From the NCBI GenBank assembly GCA_037355855.1, contig CM074758.1, positions 9,397,001 through 9,461,000 of the forward strand: 64,000 nt of DNA, given 5' to 3'. Position 1 is the first letter of the stretch, and the number at the start of each line of letters is the position of its first letter. The DNA is from Pseudo-nitzschia pungens (taxonomy: Eukaryota; Bacillariophyta; Bacillariophyceae; Bacillariales; Bacillariaceae). The notes beneath the pieces were generated by a model. It was not told the DNA's origin. It made no database searches and worked only from the letters and a program-made list of their open reading frames with translations. Shown here one piece after another: positions 10,864 through 21,261 of the stretch. Position numbers and translations under genes: made by a program.

Positions 10864-10935
10864 TCCGATATGATGTAGGTGGTTAGCATACTTGCCTTTC
10901 ACGCAGGATACCAGGGTTCGAGTCCCTGTATCGGA
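10864..10935 (+). tRNA. tRNA-Glu (anticodon TTC)
   Basis: A 72-nt cloverleaf. The acceptor arms TCCGATA and TATCGGA pair perfectly, the T arm is CAGGG-TTCGAGT-CCCTG, and the anticodon stem CTTGC/GCAGG closes the loop CTTTCAC. The anticodon at 10898-10900 is TTC. There is no intron and no encoded CCA. The internal B box GGTTCGAGTCC is intact. Confidence 0.95.
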
Positions 10936-11522
10936 ACTTGTTGCACTCTTTCGTTCCATTTTGTCACATTTTACAAAAAATAATTAGTTCTAAAGTATTC
11001 ATTGTGAAATCAGTGATCTATTGCAGTTTTCGATGCACGACAGCTGGGAAGCAACCAGCCAGCGCGACTCTTTCCCGCCGCAAGGAGGCTCTAGAAATCC
11101 GACGCGCGTGACACGGTGGGAAGGATGATGCGATCCGCGTGTCCACGTGTTCCGCAAAACCCTCCCCTTCCGGAACGGATATTCGAAACTGTACGATGCG
11201 ATGCGGTCCCATCAGTACCACTGTGCTTTGGTGTTGCCGTACCTAGGATTTTTGCCCCGTTTCTTTGCAGGACAAGGACAAGGACAAGGACAAGGGCAAC
11301 GGCGGTTTGGAAGAACAAGAGTTCAGGAGGGAAGCAAGATGAGGATGGAAGATCGGGGATCGTCATGACCTCGATTCCATTCAAATTGAAAAAGAACAAA
11401 GAACTCATTGCTGGATTTTTGCTTGGGGATGCCCCGCATGGAATCCGACGTTGCCCGGTCTGTTCTCTCCCACTTAGCTTAAGATTGTGTTTCGCTGGCA
11501 TGGACATTCATTCGGGACCATC
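10936..11522. other. Intergenic stretch downstream of the 7TM gene
   Basis: Probably holds the 3' UTR of the minus-strand 7TM gene. A (GGACAA)n run of about five units lies at 11267-11297. No gene seen. Confidence 0.5.
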
Positions 11523-14180
11523 TTATGGATCTTCGGTATCCGTTTTCGTTTTCTTTTTCTTCTTGTGCTTCTTCTTTGGTTTGGAATTTTGTGTCTGCAT
11601 ATCGTCATCATCATCGCCGGAATTACCGTTCAAATAAACACTTTCTTCGGCCTCTGTTTTGTGTTTCTTCTTTTTTTTCTTCTTCTTCATCTTCGTTTTG
11701 GTGCTTTGTTGCTCAATGTCGCCGATCTTGGGTTCGACGTCGTATTCGTTCTCGTTCTCGCTTCCGTTCTCGTTCTCATATTCGCACTCGTCTTCCTCGA
11801 CGGTGACGGGCATGATTTCCATGTGCGAGGGACCACCAACGGTGCTCACGGTGCTGGTGGTTCCCGTGGTGATGGTCGAGATCGGATCGCTTGCGGTATC
11901 GTGGCGCACCGTGACCACGTCTCCCTGTTTCGGCGCCGCCGCCTCGACGTCCGCGGTGCGGCCGGGCGGGGGTGCGTCCGCCGCCCGCGTTTTGCTGCGG
12001 GAGCAAGCGCTCACGAGTCGTCCCAGGCTCGCGCTGTAGAGCTCCCCGATGGCCTCGATGACGTCCGGTTTGGTCATGGCCATTCCGCAGGACACGATCG
12101 CCTGCAGGGACAAAAACATGAGACCGATGTTGTGCAGCAAGGGCGACGCGTTCTTGTTGGGCTGGTACGCGACGTAATACATGATCATGCCCGGCAACCA
12201 AATAAAGAAAAACACCAGAATGATCCGGGCAAAATAAACGGCGAGCACGTTCAACCGGCCGGTCTGGACCACGGTAGTCGTCGTTGTCGCTGAGGTAGTC
12301 GTCGAAGTCAAGGTTTTGTGACTCGTCGATTGGGATTGCGATTGGGATTGCGATTGCGAGGACGTTGTCGTTCCCGTGTCCCGCGTGGTCACACTCGCGG
12401 TGGTGCTGTCGGCGGTGGTGTTATTTTGGTTGGCGGAAGAGGTCCCGGTGCTCACCCTGGAGGTTATGCTCCGGAAGAGACTCCAGCGGGCAGTGCTGCG
12501 GCGCGAGTTCGTCGTCGATGATGGGGGATTGTTGTTGCTGTTGCTGTTGCTGTCGCTGTCGCTGTTGTTTTGGTTGGCGGAAGAAGCGCCGGTGCTCACC
12601 GTCCGGGAGGAGATTTTGCTCCGGAAGAGACTCCAGCGGGCCGTGCCGCGGCGCGGATTTGTCGTCGACGACGACGGGTTTTTTATCAATGGTTGGGCAG
12701 TCGTCCGCCGACGACCGATGTGATTCTTGGGCAGAAGCTTTCGGCGCCAAATGGCAAAGCAGACCCACGACAGGTAGCACGCCGGAATGGCCACCACCAG
12801 CACGTAAAAGACCGGAATGGTGAACCGGCGCCAGGGAATGTCCTCGGTCTTTCGGGTTGCGCTGTTCGTTGCCGTGTCACCGTAGGTCCCGCTCGCGAAC
12901 CAATCGCCCCAGCGGTGCAGCAAGAGATACCAAAAGGTGGCCACCACGGCCGCAAGCGAGGCGGTGACACCGAACTGGATCCCGGCCTTTTTGAGCGACG
13001 GCGGGGAGTACCTCTGGATGTTCTTGGTCCGCTGCAGCAAGACCAGGATTTCCCGCGCAATAATGGCGTTGAGGTATTGGTTGGACATGGCGCAAAAGGT
13101 AATGAGAAAGTCGCTGGGGGGGAACCATCCGTTCATGTAAGCGTCCGAGACAATCCCCAGCATGAACGCGTTGTACAAGAGATCGGGAATGGCCAGAAAG
13201 ACCAGGTACAAATTGTAGGCCGAGTAATCGGGTGCCCCTCGCTGGCGTCGCTTGTTGTTGTTGTTGTTGTTGTAATGATTGGATTTTCGATTGCCACCGC
13301 GATGCTTTCGCCAGAGCGACCGGGTTACCGCAGCGATCAGCACCGAGGACATGCACGACGCGATCAGCGCCAGCACAAACTGTGTCCAGGCGGTGGTCCG
13401 ATAGGCCACCGAGTCGACCACGAACAGGCTGCCCGTCTCCTTCATGCAGCACCGATAGGTGGCGGTGTTGCCGTCCTTCGACACCACCTCCGGATACCGA
13501 TAGACGTCGTGGTAGCAGTTCATGGCCTCGAGGTTCCCAAAGCTGTTGGTGACCGTGCAAGTATTGCAGAACAAGTTGTCCGTGCACAGGTTGTCGCTTC
13601 CGGACGAGATCGTCATCTCGTCCGGGGGAGGAATCACCGCCCCGGTGCCGGCGTCGATGCCATCGGTGCCATCGTCACGGATCGGAGGCATCGGCAAAAT
13701 CCCGGGATCGAGCTCGCTGACGGACGTCCCGTGGTCGACGTCGCAGCACAGGTAGGCCCGGGGAAGCCCCGGGACGTCCAGCGAAAACCGTGCAAAGGGA
13801 TGCGACGGCGAGTCGGTTTGGCACGCCTCGGAGGCATTGGCTTCGGTATGGATCTCATCGGAGAAGGGTCGCGGGTCGAGGCACTCGCGTGCCGGCGGTG
13901 ACAAGGTCTCCGGCGCCGGTGTCGTCGTCGTTGTCGTCGTCGTTGTTGTCGGATCTAGAGTTTTGCAGCACGTGTAGTAGTGGAGATCCGTGGTGCCGTC
14001 GAAGGAAACCGGAACTCCCTCCAGGCCGTCGGCGCAGAGGTACGGATACAGTGTGCCGGGACCCTGGGCGTAGCAATTGAAGAGCATCTCGGGTTTGGAA
14101 CCTTCCGGGACGGTGGGCATCCACAAACCCGTCGAGATGCACTTGCTTTCGTCGCACGTACCAGCCGTTGTTGACGCCAT
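11523..14180 (-). CDS. Seven-transmembrane GPCR-like receptor
   Basis: An uninterrupted 885-residue protein starting at the ATG at 14180. Residues 1-262 are a Cys-rich extracellular region (about 20 Cys, several CC pairs) with no clear cleaved signal peptide. Seven hydrophobic segments follow at about 264-288, 321-345, 357-381, 398-423, 452-477, 643-671 and 680-703. TM2 starts DYSAYNLYLVFLAIPDLLYN and TM3 contains NQYLNAIIAREILVLL. The third cytoplasmic loop is very long (about 165 residues), Ser/Thr/Asn-rich, and holds two copies of a ~38-residue block around TARWSLFRS (about 501-539 and 551-587). The C tail (704-885) is acidic, then Lys-rich. Overall shape matches G-protein-coupled or other 7TM receptors. 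No classic DRY or NPxxY is evident, so the class is uncertain. The Cys-rich head suggests ligand binding; the loop duplication adds basophilic kinase-type sites (RR-x-T/S). Signalling role is inferred. Confidence 0.8.
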   Translation of the reverse strand: MASTTAGTCDESKCISTGLWMPTVPEGSKPEMLFNCYAQGPGTLYPYLCADGLEGVPVSFDGTTDLHYYTCCKTLDPTTTTTTTTTTPAPETLSPPARECLDPRPFSDEIHTEANASEACQTDSPSHPFARFSLDVPGLPRAYLCCDVDHGTSVSELDPGILPMPPIRDDGTDGIDAGTGAVIPPPDEMTISSGSDNLCTDNLFCNTCTVTNSFGNLEAMNCYHDVYRYPEVVSKDGNTATYRCCMKETGSLFVVDSVAYRTTAWTQFVLALIASCMSSVLIAAVTRSLWRKHRGGNRKSNHYNNNNNNKRRQRGAPDYSAYNLYLVFLAIPDLLYNAFMLGIVSDAYMNGWFPPSDFLITFCAMSNQYLNAIIAREILVLLQRTKNIQRYSPPSLKKAGIQFGVTASLAAVVATFWYLLLHRWGDWFASGTYGDTATNSATRKTEDIPWRRFTIPVFYVLVVAIPACYLSWVCFAIWRRKLLPKNHIGRRRTTAQPLIKNPSSSTTNPRRGTARWSLFRSKISSRTVSTGASSANQNNSDSDSNSNSNNNPPSSTTNSRRSTARWSLFRSITSRVSTGTSSANQNNTTADSTTASVTTRDTGTTTSSQSQSQSQSQSTSHKTLTSTTTSATTTTTVVQTGRLNVLAVYFARIILVFFFIWLPGMIMYYVAYQPNKNASPLLHNIGLMFLSLQAIVSCGMAMTKPDVIEAIGELYSASLGRLVSACSRSKTRAADAPPPGRTADVEAAAPKQGDVVTVRHDTASDPISTITTGTTSTVSTVGGPSHMEIMPVTVEEDECEYENENGSENENEYDVEPKIGDIEQQSTKTKMKKKKKKKKHKTEAEESVYLNGNSGDDDDDMQTQNSKPKKKHKKKKKTKTDTEDP

Positions 14181-15590
14181 TGTATTGCGATGGTGTTGTG
14201 TTTGTTTGCGATTCGGTCGGTGCGGTATGCAATTGGTGGGTTTTTTTTTTGGTTGCGGATGGTTTGGTTGATGTTCAAAAGGGGTTACAGTTGCTATGGT
14301 GTGTTTCGCTTTGTTGGTTGGTAATGCTGATGCTGATGCTGATGCTGGTGTTGCTTCTGGTGTCGAGTAACAGATCGGATGTTAGAATATGATGTTGTGC
14401 AAGGGACGAGCTTTGGCACTCGAATGCGAAGAACGAGAAACGCAATGTGGTTTGCGGCAATGATGCGACAAGAACGGAAGACACAAAACAAAAGACATAC
14501 CGTACTGGAAAGAAGTAGTTAGTACAAGTAAGGTTACATACCGTTCCGTTTCGGACTACACGTAATGAAAGAATGGCAGCGAAGAAACAGAAACAGGCGC
14601 TGCACTCGAAGCTGCGGAAAATATTATTATTGGTAAGAGTAAGGTAATTAAAATCTTGTCCTCGTATTCTGATTTTTCTCGTTTTTGTGAACTAGGGAGC
14701 ATTTGATTGATGTCATGGTAAGATTATTACATCGGAGAGCCTGCATCTTGAACCTTGAGCGAGACGTGCAGTAGCGAAGGTTTGGAAGGCGCCATAAAGG
14801 AGGAACCTCTAAGTAGCTTTTTGAAAACCCTTCGACCCAATACCGGTAACCTTACGTGCAGTTTATCGTCGCTTATTTTTTTAAAAAAATTAAAGAAAGG
14901 AGAGAATGGTTCGCAATCGTATTCACTTTTGGAACAAACCGGAACATCCCCAAGCATGGGGATTCATTCATTCGCGTCGTGTTGACACACAACATCATGA
15001 TCAGGCATACCGTAAGCTTACGGTAAGATCTTAAAATCTTACCGTTTTCGTCAGGAATATTAGTCGTAACCTTACCGGTACAATTCCGCTTGGGGAAGCA
15101 GCTTGGGGCTATTCATGAACGAGAACGAAAGTTGTCTAATCGAGTGTGCTCGATTAGTAATAACTTAGTCATGACGCATAGACGCGGTCTGAAGACCATC
15201 GCTATATCAAAAACAAAACTGCATACCCTACCCCTAACGTACGTACCGTACGTAGGTAGGTACAAGTACCCCTTATTACCAGAAGCATTTAGAATATACG
15301 GTACGGAGTAACTTACAAGTAAGGTTACGGTTACGTTTTCGACTACCTGTATCCGTAGGTTTGAGGAGCAATCCTCTGTCCTCTCAATCAATCAATCAAT
15401 CTATCAATCAATCGAAATCCCTCAGAACTGTCGTCGTATCTACAGTCCGCTTTCGGCAACAGTGGGAGTCCAAATTTCCACACTGAAGGGCGACATGAAT
15501 TTGCTTTCAATCGATGCAGCCCGAAAAATGTAAGCGTTTCGAGGAGTCGCAAGATGTGATAAAAAGTAATGGGAACTAACAAAAGAACGT
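14181..15590. other. Intergenic stretch with palindromes
   Basis: No gene seen. Contains GCTGAT/GATGCT hexamer repeats at 14325-14350, overlapping palindromes at 15008-15045, GTAC-rich words at 15235-15265 and a (TCAA)n run at 15385-15413. Confidence 0.5.
15008..15045. repeat. Two overlapping palindromes
   Basis: 15008-15025 is a perfect 18-bp palindrome (TACCGTAAGCTTACGGTA). It overlaps a hairpin 15020-15045 with 10-bp perfect arms (ACGGTAAGAT and ATCTTACCGT) and a 6-nt loop. Confidence 0.85.
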
Positions 15591-15613
15591 GCCTTGACTG
15601 TGAATCGAACACA

Positions 15614-15657
<44 letters not shown>

Positions 15658-15662
15658 AAGGC
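15591..15662 (-). tRNA. tRNA-Phe (anticodon GAA)
   Basis: On the minus strand a 72-nt cloverleaf: acceptor GCCTTGA pairs with TCAAGGC, D arm GCTC/GAGC, anticodon stem TCAGA/TCTGA around loop CTGAAGA (anticodon GAA), T arm CTGTG-TTCGATT-CACAG. All stems pair. No intron and no encoded CCA. Confidence 0.95.
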
Positions 15663-16123
15663 TTGCTGTTGGGTCGGTATGTCTGAGTATTTATTCAAAC
15701 TTTTTCGGTAGATGGACAGGCGTTGATTGGATTCATTGCCATGGAATGGACATCATCTCTCAAAATCATTTTTTCAACAATTATTAACAATAAAATTCTA
15801 CCGTACTTGTACATAGATGTTTTGTTCTTTGCACTCGTTTCCAAAATCTAGCCGGTTGCTCTCATGGCCATCGGACATCTCTCGTTCCACCGTTCCATAC
15901 CATATCGTTCTTTCAATACGTCTAATCATACTGTCGAAGTCGCTCACACTTGAACGGATACCATACTCAATACCACACTACTCTTTCTTCGAATCCACGA
16001 AGCATCCTCCACTTCATCACCTAAACACTCTTTCTTGTCCTGCTCTGCTTTGCTTAGCTTTTCTTCGAACATCTTATCGGAAACGACAAACCCCAACACC
16101 AAGAAAGTCCACACGAATCAACC
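15663..16123. other. Leader region of the CX9C-like gene
   Basis: Pyrimidine-rich plus strand (many TTC, CTC) from about 15830 to 16100, as expected for a promoter and 5' UTR. No separate gene seen. Confidence 0.4.
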
Positions 16124-16414
16124 ATGAACGCTGCCTCCGCAACCAGCCCCCGGGAACCATCGGCCTGCGAGGTCCAGTGCCAGAAGCAACAGGACGCCCT
16201 CACGCGGTGCATGAACGCGATTCGCGACGCGCGGGAGGAGGTCCTGACCGCAACCAACAACAAGAACAAGAACATCGACACCAACAACGACAACGACATT
16301 GGCAACGTCGACACCACCTGTCTGGCCCCGAGCGTGGCGGCGTGGACCGAGTGCTGTTCCAGGGCCAACAACGGCGCCGTGGAATCCAACCAGGGGCACA
16401 TTGGCATCCATTGA
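16124..16414 (+). CDS. Small Cys-rich protein with CX9C-type motif
   Basis: A 96-residue protein whose ATG sits in a good context (CAACCATGA). Cysteines are at 15, 19, 29, 66, 77 and 78. C19-x9-C29 fits the first helix of a twin CX9C (CHCH) protein (CQKQQDALTRC); C66-x10-C77 with a following Cys is close to the second half (CLAPSVAAWTECC). Between them is a long Asn/Asp-rich linker. Twin CX9C proteins are oxidised by Mia40/Erv1 in the mitochondrial intermembrane space and often serve respiratory-complex assembly. The second motif is off by one residue and the linker is unusually long, so family membership is tentative. A longer overlapping frame starting at 15817 is rejected. Confidence 0.55.
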   Translation: MNAASATSPREPSACEVQCQKQQDALTRCMNAIRDAREEVLTATNNKNKNIDTNNDNDIGNVDTTCLAPSVAAWTECCSRANNGAVESNQGHIGIH

Positions 16415-17432
16415 TCGGCAGCAAAAGCAATGGAATGGCGGCAACGGGGGCAGCGTTAGAATCAATAGTTCTGCTGGCGAAGAATGACAACGGGACGGCG
16501 ATAACAACGACGACTGCTGCATTGCGGTTTGGTGTGCGAATGATGGTCTCTTTGTAGACCCCCGTCGTCGTGATTGACCAACGTTGTTCTTCGATAGGGC
16601 AGATCGCCCAGCTCTATTTCTCCGGCGATGGAATGGAACGTAGCTGTTTTTGGGCAGTACGCGCACACGCACCGCGGAAATGCATCGATGAATCATCAGT
16701 TGGGAGAATGTGTCCAACAATCATGCGTGCCTGTGGAAGTGGACGGTAGGTCTATTGGCTCGCTTGTTTCGCTTCTCTTTTCGTCGAGTCTGGTGGATCC
16801 TTGGGGAACGACGAATGAAACAGGGAACAGACAACGGTTTACGTTCAAAAAGACCACACGAAACAAATAAATAGAAGTAACGTATATTGTAGCAACCACC
16901 GCACGCATAATGAATGCTGCGACACGAATCCATTCGCGTTCGCTCTCTAGTTCCTTCTCCAGCAGGGTCCGATTCGATTTCCTGCCCGGCTCGGCTTGAC
17001 TCGACTCGGCTCGGCTCGGACCGCGAATGAATGAATCAATGAATGAAGGAATCGTTCTCGCTTTCGATTCGTTGGGCGGTTGGCAACGCAAGGGATCCGT
17101 GTTCTCTTTGGTTGCTTTTGGATGGGGATTTTCGAGGCATTCATCGCTGGCAGATTTTGAAAAGATGGGTGGATGGACGGATGGATGGTGTCCGAAATCG
17201 ATCCGCCTGTGTCCTATCCTACCAGACCTCGCACGCACCGTACAGTCCTTGTGAATCTCGTGGCAAAAGCGCATCCTTGATCTGCAGGTTTCACCAGGAC
17301 CTCTTTCGAATGAAGGAACAAACATAAAGATGACTTTGTCATCCCGTAGGGCTGTTGTTATACTCGAAAGGTACCAAGAAAACACACAAAACCTTGCGCT
17401 CGCAATCCAGTGCTTTGCGTTGCCATTGCGAT

Positions 17433-17503
17433 GAATTGAATTGAATTGAATTGGATTGGATTGGATTGGATTGGATTGGATTGGATTGGATTGGATTGGA
17501 TTG
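17433..17503. repeat. (ATTGA)n/(TTGGA)n pentanucleotide array
   Basis: Three GAATT units pass into about eleven GGATT units without interruption. Overlapping minus-strand frames that translate as repeated SNPIQ are artefacts of this array. Confidence 0.9.
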
Positions 17504-18678
17504 CAGCACCGCACGGATACACAACCGCTCGGTGATTTACTATATCACATACTACGATCATCGATGCGCGAAGTTCTTCGATCACGAACCCGAAACGATC
17601 TGGGAATTCGTATCTATCAGTCAATCAATTGATTGATTCCGGGAACACGATCCAAAAGCTTGCTTCTGGTTTTTTGGTAGCTTTCTTGTACTAGTACAAG
17701 TAATCGTGCTGTGATTCCACATGAATCCATGAACGCATGTGTTGGCAGTACCGGCAACATGAATCTCGGGGACTGGAAAGATGATGTGTCACCGGAAGGA
17801 CGTTAACACGACGACATCCTAATGCCAGGCCCACTCGCAAGAACATGAACCGGAGGTACATACAGTACCTTAGCATACTATCTCGTGAGAAAATGAAACT
17901 AGGAACACCAGTGCCATGTAACAGTGTTAGTAGTAGCATACCACCAACAATACTACTACTAATAATGATGGATAGGATGCTATCGGTACTGCTGTAAAGC
18001 TGTACTGGTGGTGTGCTCGGTATGCGAAACAGTCTGCTGCCGCGAGGCTCGATTGGTACGCAACAAGATTGGTTACCACACCACCTACCGTACTACACAC
18101 CCCGTATGCCGTGAAGTTATCACGGTAGTGACACGATGGATGATTCATTCATTCATTCTTCATTCGATGCTCCGGGATCTTCTCTCAACACGAAATAAAG
18201 ACGGCGGTATATTTTGGACATCTCCAACGCACGGTAGTACCTCTACTAATACACTTTTAATGCATTGCAATACTGTTGATGAATGTAAATTGCCTCAACA
18301 TTTTCCATCAGTGCTTCATGTACCACCACGGTTTGTATTGTGGCCATCCACCACCACTACTATTTCCATCAGCATTCTTACTTTTTCTTGTAGTAGTATG
18401 CCACCACCGCTTGTTCTTGCTGATTGGTGCTGTCATCTTACGAATACTGTCCGATCCGCGAGCGGACCGTCCGGTTCGTTCCATTCATATTTTGACTCGT
18501 TCGACTATTTATCGGTTCGTGCTCGGCAACTCACTACTCGTCTTGCCGTCGTTCGAACCGGATGGAGTTTCGATTTCGACGGAATACTAGACTTTTCATA
18601 TGAGTTATATTATTATACCTACGTAGAAAACGTAACTGAATCCCAAACAGTAACCTTACTTCAGTTTGATCAATCAGT

Positions 18679-19020
18679 ACATCCGGGTTTTTTGGACACT
18701 TATACCTATACATCCGGGTTTTTTGGAGTTATATATCCGGGTTTTTTAACACTTATACATCCGGGTTTTTTAACACTTATAGTTGTACATCCGGATTTTT
18801 TTAACACTTATAGTTGTACATCCGGGTTTTTTTAACACTTGTAGTTGTACATCCGGATTTTTTAAACACTTATACATCCGGGTTTTTTTAACACTTATAG
18901 TTCTACATCCGGGTTTTTTAACACTTATAGTTGTACATCCGGGTTTTTTTAACACTTATACATCCGGGTTTTTTAACACTTATAGTTGTACATCCGGGTT
19001 TTTTTAACACTTATACTTAG
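18679..19020. repeat. Minisatellite, core CATCCGGGTTTTTT
   Basis: About twelve units, each CATCCGG(G/A) plus 6-7 T, AACACTTATA, and in about two thirds of units an added GTTGTA. Units are therefore about 24 or 30 bp. The T run varies in length, as expected from slippage. No stable reading frame. Confidence 0.9.
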
Positions 19021-19998
19021 ACATCGAAAACGAATCTCCAAGAAGAGGCAGAGGAATGTTCGATTGCTGCTGTACTAGTAGTAGTAGTGTAGTAGTGTAC
19101 GGGCGAGGTCGCGATGAACAATCACCCTCGTCCCTGTGCTATTGTTCTCATTCTCATTACTGAACTACTCCTACTAGTAGTATTACTACTAGTACTACTG
19201 TACTTGGTATTTCTGGAACCGACACTTTTGTTTGGTATGAGTAAGATTCGGTAGTACTTGTAATACCGGTAGGCCTAAGTACTTGTTTTAGTATCCCACT
19301 TGTACGAACATTCATACCTCATGGATAGAACCAACTGCTCCCCCGGCGCAAAACGGTTATGTTACCGTCAATTTAACGGTTTAAGTGAGATCGCTATGCG
19401 TGAAAGTTCAAATCCACATACCGTTACAAAAAATAATAATGACCTTACTCATACAATAACTTACTCGTAACCTTACCTTCCATCCCATCCATCCGACACT
19501 TGTCACATGCGTGTGTCGTTCGAACAGAAGGAATTGCATTCCATGGCGATCTTTATTTCAAAACCGCACGATGCGTCATGATGATGAAACGAATGATGTG
19601 ATTTAATTTGTGGGAGCGAGAGATTGATTCAAACACGACACGAGTAATCTTTCGTGCTCGTAATCGAATCAAATACTCGTAAGGTTAACTTACTTGTAAA
19701 TTCAAACGAACACATCGATCATGTCAGATGACGATTCGTATTAGAAGTACAAGCACCTGTAACTGTACATGTACCTGTACTGTAGTAGAGTGTTCCCATT
19801 CCTATCGTATTCAAATCGGATATTCCGTTGCGTGGAATGCTCACATCAACCCATCCACAAATAAGTTACCGTAATCACAGAACACAGTAAATAGTATCAC
19901 TTCCTCGATACGTATCGATTCACAAGCAAAGCAAAGCAAACCATTCCCCGACACCAATTCACAACAACTCGAAGCAAACGGAGCAAAACAGCACAACA

Positions 19999-21261
19999 AT
20001 GATAGTCGATATCCGAAGCGTCTCGAGATGGCTCGCCGCATCTGCAGCCATTTCTGCCTGCGCCATTTCCAGCACGGAAGCCTTTCGTCCAGTGTCGCAA
20101 AGCCTCTCCACCCCCGCCAAGGGTCCCCGCATCCTCGTTCCCAATCTCCGACTGGCCACGCTCGCCAACGCTCACAACAAGGTTCACAACAGGGTTCACA
20201 AGAAAGCGCCGCTCACGGTTCTGTTCCGAATCCGGTGCGAGAACAAATACTACCAGCTGGAAGAACTGGAAGACGCCGAGAACTGCACCACCGAGCTCTT
20301 TCTCAAGGAAGACGGAACGGTCGACGTGATGGAAACCGACGGTCCGTTGTTCAGCAAGGCCGTCGGCAACTGGGAGATCAAGGAGAATCACTTTGCCATG
20401 TCCATAACCAAGACCTTCACGACGGGAACCGACAACAAGAAGGACGCCACCGGGATGGGAGAGTTTTCCTTTGACGTCGAGCGCGTCTTTGAGGGCGACA
20501 TGACGGTGGTAGGAGGCACAGAGGTGGCCATCAACGGGAGGATCTTTGCCGAGGACATTATCACCTCCAAGATGGACAAGGAGGTTGGATTCTTCAACAT
20601 GATCGACGGGACGGAGCAGCGATTGGAGCGGCGGCCGGACGCGAGGCCCGAAGAACATTGGGGTGGTGCCCTCCCCGATCGATTCCAACGACGTCAAGGG
20701 ACACGACGGGATTCCCAAGGAGTGGCTCGAACAACCGGCGCAACCAGCGCAGCCACAACCACAAATCGATCCGGCGCTCTCGGCCTTTGGCGGAGGTAGC
20801 TTTGGCCAGGATGCCCAGGGATATGGTGGTGGCGGATACCAGGCACAAGAAGCACCGGCCAGCAACTGGGGCAGTGGCGCCGGATACGGGCAGCAACAAC
20901 AACAATCATCAGCAAGCGGTGGGGCATTTCGGAATACGGAAACCCGAGCACCTTTGGACAGGAATCCCAGGGCTACGGAGGCGGCAACCCCGGATACGGC
21001 CAGCAGCAGCACGGAGCCTACGATCCCGGACCGTCCTTTTCCGATTACGAGAATTATTACGGACAGGACGAACAACAACAACAACAACAACAAGAAGGGG
21101 AGTATTATGCCGAAAATGGATCGGAACAACAACAAGGCGGTGGCGGTGGTACCGGCTGGGACGACTATTACAATTCCCAGGGAGGTGGCTACAGCAATGG
21201 CGGGGGCGGAGGTGGTGTGACTCCCATGGGTGGCGGCAGCGGACCCAATCCGTGGCCGTAA
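19999..21261 (+). CDS. Plastid-targeted protein with Gly/Gln/Tyr-rich tail (frame-shifted)
   Basis: Starts at the ATG at 19999. Residues 12-28 are a signal core ending in TEA|FRPVSQ, matching the ASAFAP-type plastid cleavage rule (Phe at +1). A folded region follows to about residue 208: FRIRCENKYYQLEELEDAEN, GTVDVMETDGPLFSKAVGNW, VERVFEGDM, EVGFFNMIDGT. It looks like a beta-sandwich or lipocalin-like plastid protein, but I cannot name the family. From about 20650 the protein-like frame moves by +1 (IGVVPSPIDSNDVKGHDG), then near 20926-20934 it returns to the first frame and ends as a Gly/Tyr/Gln-rich tail (YGQQQHGAYD, GGGGG) with TAA at 21259. The joined length is about 420 residues. The frame changes could be assembly errors, unusual splicing or decay; continuity of composition argues for one gene. 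Confidence 0.65.

Larger units (their letters stand above)
16415..19998. other. Long gene-free stretch with satellites
   Basis: No supported gene in about 3.6 kb. It contains a pentanucleotide array (17433-17503), a minisatellite (18679-19020) and, from 17690 to 19260, many ACTAGT/AGTAGT and GTAC words. Confidence 0.6.

Noticed and set aside
12570..13901. 443-codon plus-strand frame
   Set aside because: Exact shadow of the 7TM gene on the other strand; Arg/Gly/His-rich translation with no motif.
15817..16557. 246-codon plus-strand frame overlapping the CX9C-like gene
   Set aside because: Low-complexity translation through a pyrimidine-rich leader; the 96-codon frame has the better ATG context and an ordered Cys pattern.
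17339..17624. Minus-strand frames with repeated SNPIQ
   Set aside because: Direct products of the pentanucleotide microsatellite.
18783..19007. Small hydrophobic repeat ORF
   Set aside because: Arises from the minisatellite; frame depends on T-run length.
18679..19020. CRISPR array
   Set aside because: Repeat units are contiguous with no unique spacers, and this is a eukaryotic genome; it is a minisatellite.
19350..19432. tRNA-like sequence (AACGGT...ACCGTT arms, GTTCAAATC)
   Set aside because: The acceptor-like arms and a B-box-like word are present, but the T stem does not pair and no anticodon stem forms.
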